Part shown: positions 62,907 through 64,000 of the stretch, in pieces
Layout of the letters: each line of letters opens with the position of its first letter
How positions within the stretch are numbered: the stretch's first letter is position 1
From: an uncultured Bacteroidales bacterium
GTDB taxonomy: Bacteria > Bacteroidota > Bacteroidia > Bacteroidales > Paludibacteraceae
Direction: 5' to 3'
Assembly: GCA_946411385.1 (NCBI GenBank)
Contig: CAMKDV010000012.1
Location: forward strand, 37,758 to 101,757
DNA length: 64,000 nucleotides
The notes under the pieces: generated by a model
Seen by the model: the letters and a program-made list of their open reading frames with translations, nothing else
Told to the model about the DNA's origin: nothing
Databases searched by the model: none
Made by a program: the position numbers and the translations under genes

Positions 62907-63270
62907 AACAAAAACCTATAAAACCCCTCAGCCGTTTGTTGCCCTTACGGGCTTGCATCTTAACCGTATAAGCCTCTCATACAAGCCAGCTTGACGAGAG
63001 ACCTATACGCTCAAGCCACACTCTTCGAGTAACAAACGCCTTCGGAAAAAACCTAAAAAACATAGTTGATCATAGGGTAGAACAAAATTCTATCAAATCA
63101 TAGTAGTCACTATCTGTTTTTTGGGTTTATTGCTTTTGAATGATTAACTCGGAGAGTTGTGGTAATTGTTGACAAAAAGTTCTGAAAGCTCGCTTTCAAG
63201 AAGTTTTTGGCAGCGATTGGCACAAGAAGTGTAACTTCTATCATTCAAAAGGGTTTTTAAGGTTTTTGTT
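62907..63270 (-). other. 364-bp element with terminal inverted repeats and two cloverleaf folds (candidate structured RNA or MITE)
   Basis: Ends: AACAAAAACCTATAAAACCC at 62907-62926 and its 18/20 complement at 63251-63270. Inside are three arms. Arm 1, 62933-63038: closing stem CGTTTGTT/AACAAACG, hairpin GCCC-TTAC-GGGC directly after it, a long arm (62965-63009) with stems CGTATA/TATACG, CTCTC/GAGAG and CAAG/CTTG, and hairpin ACTC-TTC-GAGT directly before the closing strand. Arm 2, 63049-63128: stem AAACCTAAAAAAC with GTTTTTTGGGTTT, extended by ATAGT/ACTAT and TAGAA/TTCTA. Arm 3, 63133-63251: 12-bp closing stem CTTTTGAATGAT/ATCATTCAAAAG, hairpin AACTC/GAGTT, a long hairpin at 63173-63209, and hairpin AGAAGT/ACTTCT abutting the closing strand. 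A GUAA tetraloop appears in arm 1 only if the minus strand is read, the strand of the flanking genes. No coding potential. Confidence 0.7.
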
Positions 63271-63283
63271 CTGAGGCTACCGA

Positions 63284-63673
63284 TTAGCCCTGCGACTCGT
63301 CGTAGGCCTCGCCGCATACCTGCCACAGGTACGACTTGAAGGTCTTCCTTCCGCCCGGCTGATCTTTCTGCGCTTTGAACGCAGCGTAGTCGGTCTGGTA
63401 GGTGCTCATGTTCTTGGCACGAACAGCTACGGCACGACTGACAGCCGTGAAACGAGCGCGGATAGCCAACTCGTCCGCCGTGACGGGCGTCGAACGCTTG
63501 TAAGCGTCAGCCGGCTTTACGTACAGGCGCTGGCAGTTGGGGTTGGTGGTGGGAGCCTCGCGGTGGGTCATGATCATGTAGTTACCATGGTTGTGACCGT
63601 CCACTTTCTTCGGTTTCTTCAATGCACCTTTGATGTACTCAATTCCGGATGCACTTACAATAGCACTTGCCAT
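63284..63673 (-). CDS. Basic 129-aa protein of unknown function
   Basis: 129 aa, Lys/Arg-rich, no signal or membrane segment. Seen: GIEYIKGALKKPKKVDGHNH at the N-terminus, NYMIMTHREAPTTNPNCQRL, KRSTPVTADELAIRARFTAV and a C-terminal KTFKSYLWQVCGEAYD. The Gly-X-Lys and His-rich segment and net positive charge suggest nucleic-acid contact, but no family is named. I have the impression similar proteins are frequent in rumen Bacteroidales. It has its own promoter, a long structured leader, and the 364-bp element 14 bp downstream. The call of a real gene rests on the promoter, clean start and codon pattern. Confidence 0.7.
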   Translation of the reverse strand: MASAIVSASGIEYIKGALKKPKKVDGHNHGNYMIMTHREAPTTNPNCQRLYVKPADAYKRSTPVTADELAIRARFTAVSRAVAVRAKNMSTYQTDYAAFKAQKDQPGGRKTFKSYLWQVCGEAYDESQG

Positions 63674-63891
63674 TTTTTGTCCGCCATGCTTTACTTCCGG
63701 CAGACGTGGAAGAGTTAAGGTTTATACTTTCCGACCATTCTTTTCAGTCGCGGTCGTTTTCGACTTTATCTTACCTCACCTGTTCCCCACAAGGTTTTAA
63801 CGAGGTTTTAACAGACTTTTAACGAGGTTTCCAAAATCCGGTGTTCTGTGCCCGAGTTCTTTGAACGAGGGTCGATTACCGAACGCGACTG
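63674..63891 (-). promoter_or_regulatory. ~210-nt structured leader of the 129-aa gene
   Basis: From the -7 box at 63892 to the ATG at 63673. CAGTCGCG near the RNA 5' end (63884-63891) can pair with CGCGACTG (63745-63752). Enclosed are a hairpin at about 63851-63871 with CCC-GA-GTTC/GAAC-GA-GGG (tandem G-A pairs possible), a GTCG-TTTT-CGAC hairpin at 63754-63765, and three CCTCGTTAAAA-type repeats at 63792-63832. Whether it is a riboswitch, attenuator or separate small RNA is open. Confidence 0.5.
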
Positions 63892-63899
63892 CAAAGGTA
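63892..63899 (-). promoter_or_regulatory. Promoter -7 box (TACCTTTG)
   Basis: Reverse-strand TACCTTTG with TTTG at 63920-63923 giving 20-bp spacing. It would drive the leader, 129-aa gene, structured element and perhaps the lipoprotein. The remaining bases to the window end show nothing coding. Confidence 0.75.
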
Positions 63900-64000
63900 C
63901 AAAAAAAAACGGAAACCTCCAAATTTTGGGCTTCCGTTTGGTTAAATTTTGACCTATGGGTCAAATTGCAGGCTAAAAAAAGGTAAAATGTGTTCTATGG

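Noticed and set aside
62933..63251. tRNA or tmRNA genes in the cloverleaf folds
   Set aside because: The stem order resembles a cloverleaf but loop sizes, the T-loop GTTCRA motif and CCA end are missing, and closing stems are 8 and 12 bp.

Overview
The window looks like the chromosome of an uncultured gut- or rumen-type member of the Bacteroidales; I cannot fix the genus. The evidence is repeated Bacteroidota promoters (TAnnTTTG about 20 bp after a TTTG-like box), lipid A genes (lpxK, an MsbA-like exporter), type IX secretion genes (porU, porV), BspA-type leucine-rich-repeat surface proteins, TonB-dependent receptors with carboxypeptidase-regulatory-like domains, a LytTR regulator, and many SPII lipoproteins. 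No rRNA or tRNA gene was seen.

Layout. 1-4 kb: envelope genes (3' part of sppA, lpxK, msbA-like) on the plus strand. 4-20 kb: a mostly minus-strand housekeeping and carbohydrate stretch: PAP2 phosphatase, secreted endonuclease I, pssA, valS, two GH13 lipoproteins, an HMA protein, a CE2-like esterase, a pseudouridine synthase with a long disordered N-terminus, rpmF/yceD, a beta-barrel protein, era and tdh. 20-28 kb: an AT-richer accessory island with two BspA-like proteins, an AAA/DUF4143 ATPase, small unknown genes, an MNT nucleotidyltransferase and a PIN toxin-antitoxin pair. It has long noncoding stretches full of inverted repeats and a repeat at the 3' end of each small gene. 28-36 kb: an iron operon, feoB - TonB receptor - TonB receptor - queH, behind a LytTR regulator. 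36-47 kb: plus-strand SGNH hydrolase, GH9 cellulase, acid phosphatase, acyltransferase, three TPR/aspartic-protease-like proteins and dut, with a minus-strand VanX-like lipoprotein. 47-56.6 kb: minus-strand WYL regulator, sufE, aroK, a DUF3256-like protein, ispF, porV, porU, a degenerate FAH-fold protein and der. 56.7-61.4 kb: an operon of VTC polyphosphate polymerase, DUF4956, DUF2490, a Cthe_2159-type beta-helix lipoprotein and a small secreted protein. 61.6-64 kb: an AraC regulator, then a minus-strand locus of small genes and unusual noncoding structure.

Most striking points. (1) Positions 62907-63270 hold a 364-bp element bounded by 20-bp inverted repeats and containing two cloverleaf-like folds around a central long hairpin. 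It lies between a 129-aa protein with a roughly 210-nt structured leader and a tiny lipoprotein. I regard this as the best candidate for an undescribed RNA or mobile element. (2) Several families of short-word tandem repeats recur at gene borders. They supply stop codons and a start codon, and even encode the hydrophobic core of two signal peptides and in-frame inserts in Era and ValS. (3) A FeoB-associated Cys-rich segment is fused in frame to a TonB receptor, next to a FeoB whose G domain has lost its switch motifs. (4) Three related repeats lie at the 3' ends of same-strand small genes in the island, a cassette-like arrangement.
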